From Streptomyces stelliscabiei (GTDB lineage: Bacteria; Actinomycetota; Actinomycetes; Streptomycetales; Streptomycetaceae): a stretch of 64,000 nucleotides of DNA. The notes beneath the pieces were generated by a model. That model was given only the letters and a program-made list of their open reading frames with translations, did no database searches and had not been told where the DNA came from. This document shows positions 1-7,901 of the stretch, piece after piece. The stretch is taken from assembly GCF_014873495.1 (NCBI RefSeq), contig NZ_JADBGF010000001.1, positions 9,858,001 through 9,922,000 on the forward strand, given 5' to 3'. The translations under genes were made by a program, and so were the position numbers. Position 1 is the first letter of the stretch, and the number at the start of each line of letters is the position of its first letter.

Positions 1-1
1 C

Positions 2-865
2 TTGTGGCCGCTCGCGGAGGAGTGGATGACCGAGGAGGGGCGGACCTTAGAGGGGGCGAACCGTGCTCGGAAGCTGTTCGAGACGCACATGCCGGAGCTG
101 GTTCCCGTTCTGGACCGCCTCTCCGGGCAGCTCGACCGGCCCGACGGGGAAACCTTTCTCACCCTCGCCGCCCTGCGGCCGTTCTTCTCGGGCTGCACTC
201 AGATCGGCGGCAACGGCACTCTGTTGCGCAACTACGACTTCAGCCCCGACGAGTGTGAGGGCACCATTGTCTCCTCCCACTTTCTCCGACCGGTGATCGG
301 AATGCAGGATGCCGCCTGGGGCTTGCTGGACGGGATGAACGACGCCGGACTCGCGGTGTCACTCACCTTCGGTGGACGATTCGTCCACGGCCCTGGCTTC
401 GCCATCCTCATCGTCCTGCGCTACCTGTTGGAGACATGTGACACCGTCGATGAGGCAGTCGGCAGGCTGCGGTCCCTACCCATCGCGATCCCGCAGAACG
501 TGACGCTCGTCGACTCCGAGCAGGCGGTGACGGTGTTCGTGGGGCCTGACATCGCGATGACCGAGGCCGCGGACGCCTGCGCCGCCAACCACCAGCACGA
601 GCCGGTTCCTGAGGAGCAGGAGCGGTTCTCCCGGACCCAGGAGCGGCTGAAGGCTGTTCGTGCAGCGGGTACAGAAGTGGCGGCGATGTTGCGGCCGCCG
701 CTGTACCAATCCGCGTACGACGAGGGATTGGGAACGGTTTACACCGCCCGCTACCGGCCGTCCGAGGGCCGTGTGACCTACTACTGGCCGGGCGAATCCT
801 GGGAACATTCCTTCGACGGCTTCACTCCGGGATCCCGCACCGTGACCATCGGCCAAGCCGACTGA
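2..865 (+). CDS. C45-family autoproteolytic acyltransferase/hydrolase (5' end probably outside window)
   Basis: The reading frame is open from the first bases, so the true start probably lies upstream. The protein resembles Ntn-hydrolases of peptidase family C45 (acyl-CoA:6-aminopenicillanic acid acyltransferase-like). The segment SGCTQIGGNGTLLRNYDF near residues 63-80 carries the Cys that in this family becomes the N-terminal nucleophile after self-cleavage, followed by the typical RNYDF stretch. About 220 residues follow the Cys, as expected for the beta subunit. Substrate is unknown; the family acts on amide or peptide bonds of small molecules. No partner gene is visible, since the next gene is a relic. 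Family assignment is fairly secure, function is not. Confidence 0.68.
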   Translation: MWPLAEEWMTEEGRTLEGANRARKLFETHMPELVPVLDRLSGQLDRPDGETFLTLAALRPFFSGCTQIGGNGTLLRNYDFSPDECEGTIVSSHFLRPVIGMQDAAWGLLDGMNDAGLAVSLTFGGRFVHGPGFAILIVLRYLLETCDTVDEAVGRLRSLPIAIPQNVTLVDSEQAVTVFVGPDIAMTEAADACAANHQHEPVPEEQERFSRTQERLKAVRAAGTEVAAMLRPPLYQSAYDEGLGTVYTARYRPSEGRVTYYWPGESWEHSFDGFTPGSRTVTIGQAD

Positions 866-959
866 GCGGGTCCGTCGATGCCTTCGGCGCGGTGACGGAC
901 GCGCTTCAGAGGGCGCCACGGCGTACGGACGCTGGTCGCCTCGTCCGGCGTTACGGGCT

Positions 960-986
960 GGTGGCGGTGGCGGTGGCGGTGGCGGT
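960..986. repeat. GGTGGC hexanucleotide tandem repeat, about 4.5 copies
   Basis: The unit GGTGGC is repeated without interruption between the C45 gene and the epimerase relic. It lies outside any gene I can support and looks like a slippage-prone simple repeat. Confidence 0.8.
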
Positions 987-1073
987 CCGGTCGGGGGTGG
1001 AAAGGCTTACGAATCCCTGACGGCCGGGCGTCGTCCGGTCCGGGGTCGGGCGGGTCGTCGTACGGTCGGCGGC

Positions 1074-1290
1074 ATGTTGATCCTGGTCACCGGGGGTGCG
1101 GGCTTCATCGGCTCGTACGTCGTCACCGCTCTCAACGGCGCCGGGCACGAGGTACGCGTCCTCGACGCCCTGCTGCCGGCCGCGTCGCGCCGTCGATCCC
1201 CGAAGGGGTGGACTGGCGGCACGCGGACGTCCGCGACGTCACGGCCGTGGCCGACGCCCTGCGAGGTGTCGACGATCGGGGACCGGGCCC
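1074..1290 (+). pseudogene. Truncated, frameshifted NAD-dependent epimerase/dehydratase (N-terminal relic)
   Basis: The frame starting at 1074 gives MLILVTGGAGFIGSYVV, the GxxGxxG Rossmann start of an extended SDR (nucleotide-sugar epimerase type), followed by the beta2 segment HEVRVLD. The matching continuation IPEGVDWRHADVRDVTAV lies in another frame from about 1190, so there is a frameshift near 1180-1195. Similarity ends near 1290, shortly before the transposase relic. Only about 70 of the usual 300 or more residues remain. The gene is dead. Loss of the 3' part next to an IS element suggests an insertion or deletion event. Confidence 0.7.
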
Positions 1291-1369
1291 TGGAGATCGA
1301 GCCGATCTCATCGCGGGGGCCGCCCGGACGGCGGGCGGCCCCGGCAGCACTGCAGAGGGCCAACCCGTG

Positions 1370-2222
1370 ATGCGTCTCCGCCGCTATCCCTCGGACACCA
1401 CCAACGCCGAATGGGCCCTGCTCGAACCCCTGCTGCCCACACGGGCCTGCGACACCAGCCGCGGCGGCCGGCCGGCCGGAGAAGCATCCCCGCCGCGACA
1501 TCGTCGACGCGATCCGCTATGTCGTGGACACGGACTGCGAATGGCGGGCTTTACCTGCGGATTTCCCGCCCTGGCGCACGGTCTGGGGCTTCATGGCCCG
1601 CTGGGCCGCGGCCGGTGTCGTCGGCCAGATCCGCGACCAGCTCTCCGGGCGGATCCGCCGCGAGATGGGCAAAGGCCCCCGCGCGGTCGCCACCGTCATC
1701 GACTCCCAGTCCGTGAAGGCCGCGGAGACCGTCGGTAAGGACTCGCGTGGCTACGACGCGGGAAAGAAAATCAATGGACGCAAGCGGCATCTCGTGGTCG
1801 ACACCCGCGGCCTGCCCCTGATGGTAATGGTCACTCCGGCCGACTTGCACGACTCCGCAGCGGCGAAGGAGGTCCTCTTCCGCCTCCGGCTGATGCACCC
1901 CGAGATCGCCCTTGCCTGGGCCGACCGGGCCTACGCGGGCAAGCTCGTGACCTGGGCCAAGCGACACCTGAACCTCACGATCAAGACCGTCAGCCGTCCG
2001 AAGGACACCTCCGGGTTCGTCGTTCTGCCCCGCCGTTGGGTCGTCGAACGGTCGCTCGCGTGGCTCATGCACGCCCGCCGTCATGCCCGAGACTACGAAC
2101 GACTCGTTCAGCACTCCGAGTCCCTGATCACCTGGGCGGCGATCACCCTCATGACCCGCCGCCTCACCCGCAAGCCGGCACGGCAGCGGACATCGGCCGC
2201 CGCCTGCCGCCGGAGGCCCTAA
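1370..2222 (+). mobile_element. IS5-family (IS427-like) transposase, frameshifted
   Basis: The N-terminal part (from ATG at 1370, MRLRRYPSDTTNAEWALLEP) and the rest (EKHPRRDIVDAIRYVVD onward) are in different frames. The break falls in a run of three CCGG units at 1468-1479. Removing one 4-bp unit restores GGRPEKHPRRD, so a CCGG duplication most simply explains the shift. The DDE residues are visible in VIDSQSVK, WADRAYAG and VVERSLAW, the usual arrangement for IS5-type transposases. Some IS427 elements use programmed frameshifting, but a shift only about 37 codons in makes mutation more likely. I could not define the terminal inverted repeats. Probably inactive. Confidence 0.82.
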
Positions 2223-2282
2223 ACCCGTGTCGGGGCATGTCTGCCCAGGGCCGCGCTCGCTCTTGAGGGCTCGTATGCCACC

Positions 2283-3119
2283 TCAGGCGCGTGGCTGAGC
2301 GTCCAGGAACCGGTGGAGGGATGCCGTCATGCTCGCCACGAACGCGTCACGGGTCCGGTCGGAGACCAGATCCAGGGACAGGTACGGGTTGAGGTCCTCC
2401 AGCTCTACGAGGAGCAGCTCGCCTTCCTGGGCGCGGCAGGCGTCCACGCGCTGGATGCCGTGGTCGAGGGTGTTCCAGTCGATGAAGGGCCGGGCGAAGG
2501 CCAGGTCGGCGTCGGTGGGCTCGTAGGGCTCAAGGACCCAGCGCCGCTCGGGATCGGGGGCGTGAAGGGCGTACTGGAAGGCGTCGTCGACGTAATAGAA
2601 GGACACCTCGTAGCGGAAGTCGATGCGCGGCTGGACCAGGATGTCGCCGTAGGCCAGGTCGCTCAACTGCTCTCGGGGCACGAAGGTCAGGCCGATGGAG
2701 TCCGCGCCCGCTTTCGGCTTGACCGCGTACTGGCCTGCCTCGGGCAGCAGGTGCAGGTCCTCGGGCCGATCGATGGTGGGGATGACCGGGTATCCGGCGG
2801 CGGTCAGGTCCAGCAGGTACTGCTTGCCGGCCATGTCGCCCCGGCCGGACAGCGGGTTGTAGACCCGGATGCCACGGACCATGGCCTGCTCCCGGAAGGC
2901 GTCGTACTCCTTCTGGTAGTGCAGCACGGGCCCGCTGTTGCGGACCACGACCACGTCGAAGGCGTCCATCAGGGCGGCGGCGTCCAGCGGGTGGCACAGG
3001 GTGATGGCGAAGCCGTCGCGCAGTCGGGAGGTCAGGAAGATGTCCTCGTCGCAGTAGCGCCGCCCCCGGGCTGGGTAGGCGAGGTCGGTCACGAACAGAA
3101 CTCTGCGGCGCTCGGCCAT
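2283..3119 (-). CDS. ATP-grasp-like protein of unknown substrate
   Basis: This 278-residue protein starts MAERRRVLFVTDLAYPARG. I chose ATG at 3119, which follows a GGGAG sequence; an in-frame start 11 codons upstream lacks one. The layout fits the ATP-grasp superfamily: an N-terminal Rossmann-like half (to about 100), then a nucleotide-binding half with QYAVKPKAGADSIG (a lysine typical of ATP-grasp) and a C-terminal ELEDLNPYLSLDL resembling the Mg-binding E-x-N motif. Members ligate a carboxylate to an amine or thiol; the substrate cannot be read here. It is the last gene of the minus-strand run that starts at 6647, 81 nt behind the old yellow enzyme, so it may be co-transcribed. Confidence 0.6.
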   Translation of the reverse strand: MAERRRVLFVTDLAYPARGRRYCDEDIFLTSRLRDGFAITLCHPLDAAALMDAFDVVVVRNSGPVLHYQKEYDAFREQAMVRGIRVYNPLSGRGDMAGKQYLLDLTAAGYPVIPTIDRPEDLHLLPEAGQYAVKPKAGADSIGLTFVPREQLSDLAYGDILVQPRIDFRYEVSFYYVDDAFQYALHAPDPERRWVLEPYEPTDADLAFARPFIDWNTLDHGIQRVDACRAQEGELLLVELEDLNPYLSLDLVSDRTRDAFVASMTASLHRFLDAQPRA

Positions 3120-3200
3120 CGTGCAATCTCCCAAGGAGGTGGTGCAACGCATCGTGCCTGGTGAGGCAGAAGGCTGGTGGTCAGGAGGGTGGCTTGAGGG

Positions 3201-4310
3201 TCAGCGCTTGCGGCGCTGGACGACGTAGGCGTACTGGTCCGGCCAGGTCGGCTCGGCATTGAGTGCGAGGGCGGCGTGCTGTGCCCAGTATGGGTCGCGG
3301 AGCAGTTCGCGGCCGAGGAAGACGGCGTCGGCCTGGCCGGAGGCGATGACGTCCTCGGCCTGCTGCGGCTCGGTGATGATGCCGACGGCGGCGGTGGGGA
3401 TACCGGCCTGGTTGCGGGCCCGGGCGGCGAACGGCACCTGGTAGTTCGGCCCGGCGACGATCTTCGCGTCGCGGACCATGCCGCCGGTCGAGACGTCGAG
3501 CAGGTCGACGCCGTGAGCGGTCAGTTCCTTGGCGAGGCGGACGGTGTCCTCACCGGTCCAGCCCTCGCGGGTGTCCTCGGGGTTCTCGGTCAGCCAGTCG
3601 GTCGCCGAGGTGCGGAAGAAGACCGGCAGCTCGGCGGGCCACACGGCGCGCACCGCGTCGACGACCTCCAGGGCGAAGCGGATGCGGTTCTCGAAGCTGC
3701 CGCCGTAGGCGTCGGTGCGGTGGTTGGAGACCGGGGAGAGGAAGGAGTTGATGAGGTAGCCGTGGGCGCCGTGCACCTCGGCGACCTGAAAGCCGGCGTC
3801 CAGGGCGCGCTTGGCGGAGTCGGCGAAGTCGGCCACAAGCTGCTGGATCTCGGCCACGGTCAGCTCGTGCGGGACGGGCAGGCCGTCGTACGCGACCGTG
3901 CTGGGCGCCACCGTCTGCCAGCCGCCCTCGCTCTGGGGCACGTACCGGTCGGACAGCCAGGGCTTGTCCACCGACGCCTTGCGGCCGGCGTGGGCGAGCT
4001 GGATGGCCGGGACGGCGCCGTACGCCTTGATGGCCCGGGTGATCCTGGCGAACGCCTCCTGCTGACGGTCGTTCCACAGGCCCAGGTCCCAGGGGCTGAT
4101 CCGCCCGTCGGGGCGGACCCCGGTGGCCTCGGCCATGACCAGGCCCGCGCCACCGGCGGCGCGCGAGGCCAGGTGGGCGAGGTGGAAGTCGGTCGGCGCG
4201 CCGGTCTCCGGGCCCGTGGGGGCGGCGGAGTACATGCACATCGGCGACATCCACACCCGGTTGGGTATCTGGAGGGAGCGCAGCTTTAGGGGGGTGAACA
4301 GAGTACTCAC
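3201..4310 (-). CDS. NADH:flavin oxidoreductase, old yellow enzyme (NamA/YqjM-like)
   Basis: This 369-residue protein is an FMN-binding TIM-barrel ene-reductase. It opens with LFTPLKLRSLQIPNRVWMSPMCMYSA, characteristic of the YqjM/NamA class. Key family segments are present: HLASRAAGGAGLVM, AIQLAHAGRKAS, and EVHGAHGYLINSFLSP followed by RTDAYGGSFENRIRF, where His and Tyr bind and protonate substrate. The length is normal. Such enzymes reduce activated C=C bonds with NAD(P)H; the natural substrate is unknown. The start is GTG at 4310. It lies between an upstream NAD(P)-binding reductase and a downstream ATP-grasp-like gene in one run with a RidA-like protein and a glyoxalase-fold protein, suggesting a small catabolic or detoxification operon. 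Confidence 0.92.
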   Translation of the reverse strand: MSTLFTPLKLRSLQIPNRVWMSPMCMYSAAPTGPETGAPTDFHLAHLASRAAGGAGLVMAEATGVRPDGRISPWDLGLWNDRQQEAFARITRAIKAYGAVPAIQLAHAGRKASVDKPWLSDRYVPQSEGGWQTVAPSTVAYDGLPVPHELTVAEIQQLVADFADSAKRALDAGFQVAEVHGAHGYLINSFLSPVSNHRTDAYGGSFENRIRFALEVVDAVRAVWPAELPVFFRTSATDWLTENPEDTREGWTGEDTVRLAKELTAHGVDLLDVSTGGMVRDAKIVAGPNYQVPFAARARNQAGIPTAAVGIITEPQQAEDVIASGQADAVFLGRELLRDPYWAQHAALALNAEPTWPDQYAYVVQRRKR

Positions 4311-4392
4311 GGTGTTTCTCTTTCAGGTGGGGCATCGCCGGCCGGGACAACGCCGTCGAGGGGGAGATGAGGGGAGACGCGGAGTGGGCGGG

Positions 4393-5061
4393 TCAGTGGG
4401 CTGCGTGGGCTGCCACGGCGTCCGCGATGGGAGTGCTGCCGCCGATGACCTCGACGGTCCGGCCGGTCAGCCGCGATTCGTCGAGCAGTGCCAACAGGAC
4501 GGCGGCGACATCGGCCCGGGAGATGGGGCCCGGGCCGGTCCGCTCGGCGAGCGTGACCCGGCCGGTGCCAGGGGTGTCGTCGAGCAAGCCCGGGCGGACG
4601 ATCGTCGCCTGGAGCGCGGTCCGGGACCGGACGGCGCTCTCGGCCGCGAGCTTGGCCCGCAGATAGGTCCGGAAGACCGGGTCGAGGCTCTCGTCGTCGA
4701 CGGCCCGCAGATCGGTGCCCATGGCGGAGAGCAGCAGATAGCGTCCGGCACCGGCGCTCTCGGCGGCGTCCGCCAGCAGGATCGCCGCGCCGCGGTCCAC
4801 GCTGTCTTTACGGCCCACCGAACTCCCGGGGCCCGCTCCGGCGGCGAACACCACCGCGTCGGCACCCGTCAGATGCCGGGCGACCTCGTCACTGGTGGCC
4901 TTCTCCAGATCCACGAGCCGGGCCTGGGCCCCGGCCTTCTCCAGCGCCTCGGCCTGGGCCGGGTTGCGGATGAGGCCGGTGACCACATCGCCGCGTTCGG
5001 ACAGGAGCTGCTCCAGGAGGAGGGCGACCTTGCCGTGTCCTCCGGCGATGACGACCTTCAT
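4393..5061 (-). CDS. NAD(P)H-binding atypical SDR (NmrA/YwnB-like reductase)
   Basis: This 222-residue protein begins MKVVIAGGHGKVALLLEQLL, a G-x-x-G-x-x-A nucleotide-binding turn of atypical short-chain dehydrogenases. Further family landmarks are AQARLVDLEKAT (end of beta3), DAVVFAAGAGPGS (beta4), YLLLSAMGTD and TIVRPGLLDDTPGTGRV. The usual YxxxK catalytic pair is not obvious, as in many members of this group that bind NADP without classical SDR catalysis. It starts only 2 nt after the RidA-like stop, so the two are probably translationally coupled. A paralogue of similar layout lies two genes upstream at 5514-6167. Confidence 0.8.
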   Translation of the reverse strand: MKVVIAGGHGKVALLLEQLLSERGDVVTGLIRNPAQAEALEKAGAQARLVDLEKATSDEVARHLTGADAVVFAAGAGPGSSVGRKDSVDRGAAILLADAAESAGAGRYLLLSAMGTDLRAVDDESLDPVFRTYLRAKLAAESAVRSRTALQATIVRPGLLDDTPGTGRVTLAERTGPGPISRADVAAVLLALLDESRLTGRTVEVIGGSTPIADAVAAHAAH

Positions 5062-5063
5062 GA

Positions 5064-5465
5064 TCAGGCCGGCAGACGGGTGTCGAGGACGAAGTTGACC
5101 TCGATGAGCTGGCCCGGGAAGAACAGCGAGGCGACGCCGATGGTGGAGCTGGTGGGGCGGTGGTCACCGAAGTAGGCCAGGTTCGCCGCGGCCATCGCCA
5201 TGTTGTACTTCGGCAGGTCCACGATGAACTGGGTCTCGGAGACGACCTGGTGACGGGTGGCGCCGTAGTGGGCGAGCACCTTCTCGAAGTTGGCGTAGGA
5301 CTGCTTCAGCTGGGCGTCGAAGTCGCCCGGGTAGAGGAAGTTGCCCTGCTCGTCGTGGGAGAGCTGTCCGGAGACGTAGATGGTGTCGCCGACTTTGATG
5401 GCCTGGGCGAAACCGAACTCCTTCTCGCCGGAGACGTCGTGGCTGTAGGAATCGATGGCGGTCAT
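5064..5465 (-). CDS. RidA/YjgF-family protein lacking the canonical catalytic Arg
   Basis: This 133-residue protein has the YjgF/YER057c/UK114 fold: KVGDTIYVSGQLSHDEQGN, then a central helix region, then HRPTSSTIGVASLFFPGQLIEV. Archetypal RidA enzymes, which hydrolyse enamine/imine intermediates, have an Arg in the P-A-R-S-T segment. Here the equivalent reads P-T-S-S-T, so the Arg is missing and this is more likely a Rid subfamily protein of other function. Proteins of this type occur often in catabolic operons. It is flanked by two NAD(P)-binding reductases in the same direction and tightly coupled to the downstream one. Confidence 0.88.
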   Translation of the reverse strand: MTAIDSYSHDVSGEKEFGFAQAIKVGDTIYVSGQLSHDEQGNFLYPGDFDAQLKQSYANFEKVLAHYGATRHQVVSETQFIVDLPKYNMAMAAANLAYFGDHRPTSSTIGVASLFFPGQLIEVNFVLDTRLPA

Positions 5466-5513
5466 GGTGCTTCTCCTTGCTGAGGGTGCTGTGGTTGAGG
5501 TGCGGGTGTGAGC

Positions 5514-6167
5514 TCAGGCGACCGCGAGGCGGGTGACGGCGTCCGCGACGGGGGTGTCACCGGAGGTGAGCTCGACGATCACGCGGCTGAGGGTCGGCGC
5601 GTGCAGGGCGGCGTCGAGGAACGCGGCGACGTCGTCGCGGTGCACGTCGCCGTACTCGACGGCGGGACCGGCGGCGACCCGGCCGGTGCCGGGGGTGTCC
5701 AGAAGGGTTCCGGGACGGACGATCAGCCAGTCCAGATCGGAGCGCGTCAGATAGACGTCGGCGGTCTTCTTGACCTTGATGTAGTGCTCGAAGCCCTCAC
5801 TACGTGTCCCGTCGCGCAGCGCGTCGGGGAACACCGAGACGAGGACGAACCGCGCCACCCCGGCCAGCGCGGCCGCGTCGGCGGCCTTTTGAAGGCCACG
5901 GCCGTCGATGAGGGTCGTCTTGTCCTGACCGGTGCCATGTGCGCCGGCCGAGAAGACCACGGCATCATGGCCGCGCATCCTGCCGGCCAGGTCATCGACC
6001 GAGTCGGCGATGAGATCACCGACCACCGGAGTCCCGCCGGCCGCCCGCACCGTCTCACCCTGAGCGGGCCCGCGGTGCATGCCGGTCACACAGTCACCGC
6101 GTGCGGTGAGGAGTTGAGTGAGGCGGCGGCCGACTCCTCCGGCGGCGCCGATCTGGAACACCTTCAT
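5514..6167 (-). CDS. NAD(P)H-binding atypical SDR (second copy in operon)
   Basis: This 217-residue protein starts MKVFQIGAAGGVGRRLTQLL, with the GxxGxxG nucleotide-binding loop of the NmrA/atypical SDR group. It continues with GTPVVGDLIADS, DAVVFSAGAHGTGQDKT and FVLVSVFPDAL, then LDWLIVRPGTLLDTPGTGRV, which closely parallels the paralogue at 4393-5061. The two look like an old tandem duplication now separated by the RidA-like gene. It lies 48 nt after the glyoxalase-fold gene and 48 nt before the RidA-like gene. The likely role is reduction of a carbonyl or quinone substrate in the same pathway; the substrate is unknown. Confidence 0.8.
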   Translation of the reverse strand: MKVFQIGAAGGVGRRLTQLLTARGDCVTGMHRGPAQGETVRAAGGTPVVGDLIADSVDDLAGRMRGHDAVVFSAGAHGTGQDKTTLIDGRGLQKAADAAALAGVARFVLVSVFPDALRDGTRSEGFEHYIKVKKTADVYLTRSDLDWLIVRPGTLLDTPGTGRVAAGPAVEYGDVHRDDVAAFLDAALHAPTLSRVIVELTSGDTPVADAVTRLAVA

Positions 6168-6215
6168 GAACTCGTCCTGTCTTTCGCGTGTGGGGGTGGG
6201 GGTGCCGGCCGCCGG

Positions 6216-6647
6216 TCAGGCGGCGAACACCTGCGAGTCGTCGGCGAACGCCTTGAACTCCAGCGCGTTGCCGGCCGGGTCGAGGAGGAACATCGTCCAC
6301 TGCTCGCCCTTCTGGCCCGCGAAACGCACATACGGCTCGATGACGAACTCGGTACCCGCCGCCCGCAGCCGCTCGGCGAACTCCTGGAAGGCCTCGACCG
6401 TCAGAACCAGACCGAAGTGCGGCACGGGTACGTCGTGGCCGTCGACCGGATTGTGTAGGCGCTGCGCGCGCTCCGGCGCGAGGTGCGTGACGAACTGATG
6501 GCCGTGCAGATTCCAGTCCACCCACGTGTCCGCACTGCGGCCCTGCTCCAGGCCCAGGACGTCGCCGTAGAAGCGGCGCGCGGCAGCCAGGTCGTCGACC
6601 GGCACGGCCAGGTGGAAGCGGGGGATCGGGGAGTCGAGAACGGTCAT
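6216..6647 (-). CDS. VOC (glyoxalase/bleomycin-resistance fold) family protein
   Basis: This 143-residue protein begins MTVLDSPIPRFHLAVPVDDLAAARRFY, the classic first beta-alpha unit of the vicinal-oxygen-chelate fold. Later come VPHFGLVLTVEAFQEFAERL and EQWTMFLLDPAGNALEFKAF, giving candidate metal ligands in H/E positions of both modules. I placed the start at ATG 6647 because AGGAAGG precedes it; longer in-frame starts run into the operator. It is the first gene of the minus-strand operon and divergent from the GntR regulator. It could be a dioxygenase, isomerase or glyoxalase; nothing in the sequence decides. Confidence 0.88.
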   Translation of the reverse strand: MTVLDSPIPRFHLAVPVDDLAAARRFYGDVLGLEQGRSADTWVDWNLHGHQFVTHLAPERAQRLHNPVDGHDVPVPHFGLVLTVEAFQEFAERLRAAGTEFVIEPYVRFAGQKGEQWTMFLLDPAGNALEFKAFADDSQVFAA

Positions 6648-6704
6648 GGCACTGCCTTCCTGCCGGGGAGCGGAGCGACCCATGGGCGATCCCGCTCGAC
6701 TTGT

Positions 6705-6747
6705 CCTAATGTTGACATCACGACAACGTCCGAATGTTAACATTAGG
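6705..6747. promoter_or_regulatory. Paired GntR-type operators between the VOC operon and gntR
   Basis: Two related sites sit 25 bp apart: AATGTTGACATC at 6708-6719 (one mismatch from a palindrome) and AATGTTAACATT at 6733-6744 (a perfect 12-bp palindrome). The outer arms also match: CCTAATGTT at 6705-6713 is the reverse complement of AACATTAGG at 6739-6747. The AT-rich palindromes stand out in this GC-rich sequence. They lie between divergent genes whose starts are 129 nt apart. The natural reading is that the adjacent GntR/FCD regulator binds here and controls both directions. Confidence 0.75.
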
Positions 6748-6775
6748 TCATTGGTGGAGGAGGTGCAATTCGGTC

Positions 6776-7438
6776 ATGAGTGATCAGGGCAAGGTGGCCC
6801 CGGCTCGCCGCCGGGGTCTGGCCGACGAGGTCGCGGACCGCATCCGCGAGGCCATCTTCAACGGGGCCTACGCCCCGGGCGAGCAGCTGCGCGAGGTGGA
6901 GCTGTCCGGTGAGCTGGGCGTCAGCCGTGGTCCGGTGCGCGAGGCGCTGCGGCTGCTGGAGCGCGAGGGCCTGGTGCACTGTGCCTGGCACCGGGGCACG
7001 ACGGTGACGACGCTGTCCGCCGAGGACGTGGCTGAGCTCGACAGCCTGCGCGGCGCGCTGGAGGACCTCGCCGTACGGCAGGTGATCGCCCACGCCTCGG
7101 ACGAGGACCTCGCGTCCATCGCGAAGACGGCCGACATGATGGAGCGGGCCGGCGATGCGCACGAGATGGTGCGCCTGGACATCGCCTTCCACGACGCGGT
7201 GTTCGCCGCCGCAGGGCACCAGCGCCTCGCCGACGCCTGGGACGGCATACGGTGCCAGGTCCACCTGTTCCTGCTGACCCGGATCGGCCGCAGCACCGCC
7301 GGCTACCTCGACTGCATCCCGCGCGAGCACCACGGACTCGTCACCGCACTGCGCGCCCGGGACACCGACACCGCCCTCGACCTCTTCGCAGCACACCGGC
7401 GCCACGCCGTCGACGTGGTCGCCGGAACCACTGCCTGA
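6776..7438 (+). CDS. GntR-family transcriptional regulator, FadR/FCD subfamily
   Basis: This 220-residue regulator has an N-terminal winged helix (LADEVADRIREAIFNGAY, then GEQLREVELSGELGVSRGPV and REALRLLEREGLV) and a C-terminal all-helical FCD ligand domain. The FCD metal-site pattern is visible: DIAFHDAVF (Asp and His), PREHHGLVTAL (His) and AAHRRHAVDVV (His). These domains usually bind small carboxylates. ATG at 6776 follows GGAGGAGG at good distance. It is divergent from the glyoxalase/RidA/old-yellow-enzyme operon, with paired palindromes between, and is probably its local ligand-responsive repressor. Confidence 0.93.
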   Translation: MSDQGKVAPARRRGLADEVADRIREAIFNGAYAPGEQLREVELSGELGVSRGPVREALRLLEREGLVHCAWHRGTTVTTLSAEDVAELDSLRGALEDLAVRQVIAHASDEDLASIAKTADMMERAGDAHEMVRLDIAFHDAVFAAAGHQRLADAWDGIRCQVHLFLLTRIGRSTAGYLDCIPREHHGLVTALRARDTDTALDLFAAHRRHAVDVVAGTTA

Positions 7439-7541
7439 GTGTCGGCAAACGATCGAATGACGACAGGCACGGCAGGCGCCCGATGAACCCGGACTTTCCG
7501 GGGCCCGACAGCGGCGCCGACCCAATCAGATCCGATGGCGG

Positions 7542-7901
7542 ATGACAGGGTTTGCCAACAGCACCGCATACCTGGAAGGCCGGTCCATCGCCACCCTCGC
7601 CCGCGACCACGACGTACGCCGCGGCGCCATCCCCGTCGCCGACCTCCTGTCCGAGCGTACGGTCGCCGACCCGGGCGCCCCAGCCCCGGAGCTGCCGGTC
7701 GTCCTCGACATGCCAGGCAAGGTCGCCGACTTACTTCGCACGGCCGACCCGGTGCCCGCCGAGCGCGCCGCGCTTGACCAGGGGGTGACCGTACGACGCG
7801 GCCACGGCTACACCCTGCGCGTCACCGCCGCGCCCGCGGTCCACCGCCAACTCCTTGACCGCTGCCAGCTCCCTGACCGGACCCAGGGCACCCCGAGTTG
7901 A
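7542..7901 (+). pseudogene. 3'-truncated hypothetical protein with a helix-turn-helix-like N-terminus
   Basis: The frame encodes up to 119 residues. A short segment RSIATLARDHDVRRGAIPVA resembles the helix-turn-helix of small actinomycete proteins, followed by LPVVLDMPGKVADLLRTADP and HRQLLDRCQ. The sequence looks family-like up to about residue 108 and then runs into a short unrelated tail. It converges on and overlaps a second truncated gene on the other strand (7822-8304). The two broken 3' ends meeting near 7900-7925 suggest a deletion that fused two genes tail to tail. Function is unknown and the gene is probably non-functional. Confidence 0.4.

Noticed and set aside
3276..4289. 337-codon plus-strand frame over the old yellow enzyme
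   Set aside because: It is Gly/Val/Arg-rich antisense with no motif; the minus-strand gene is unambiguous.
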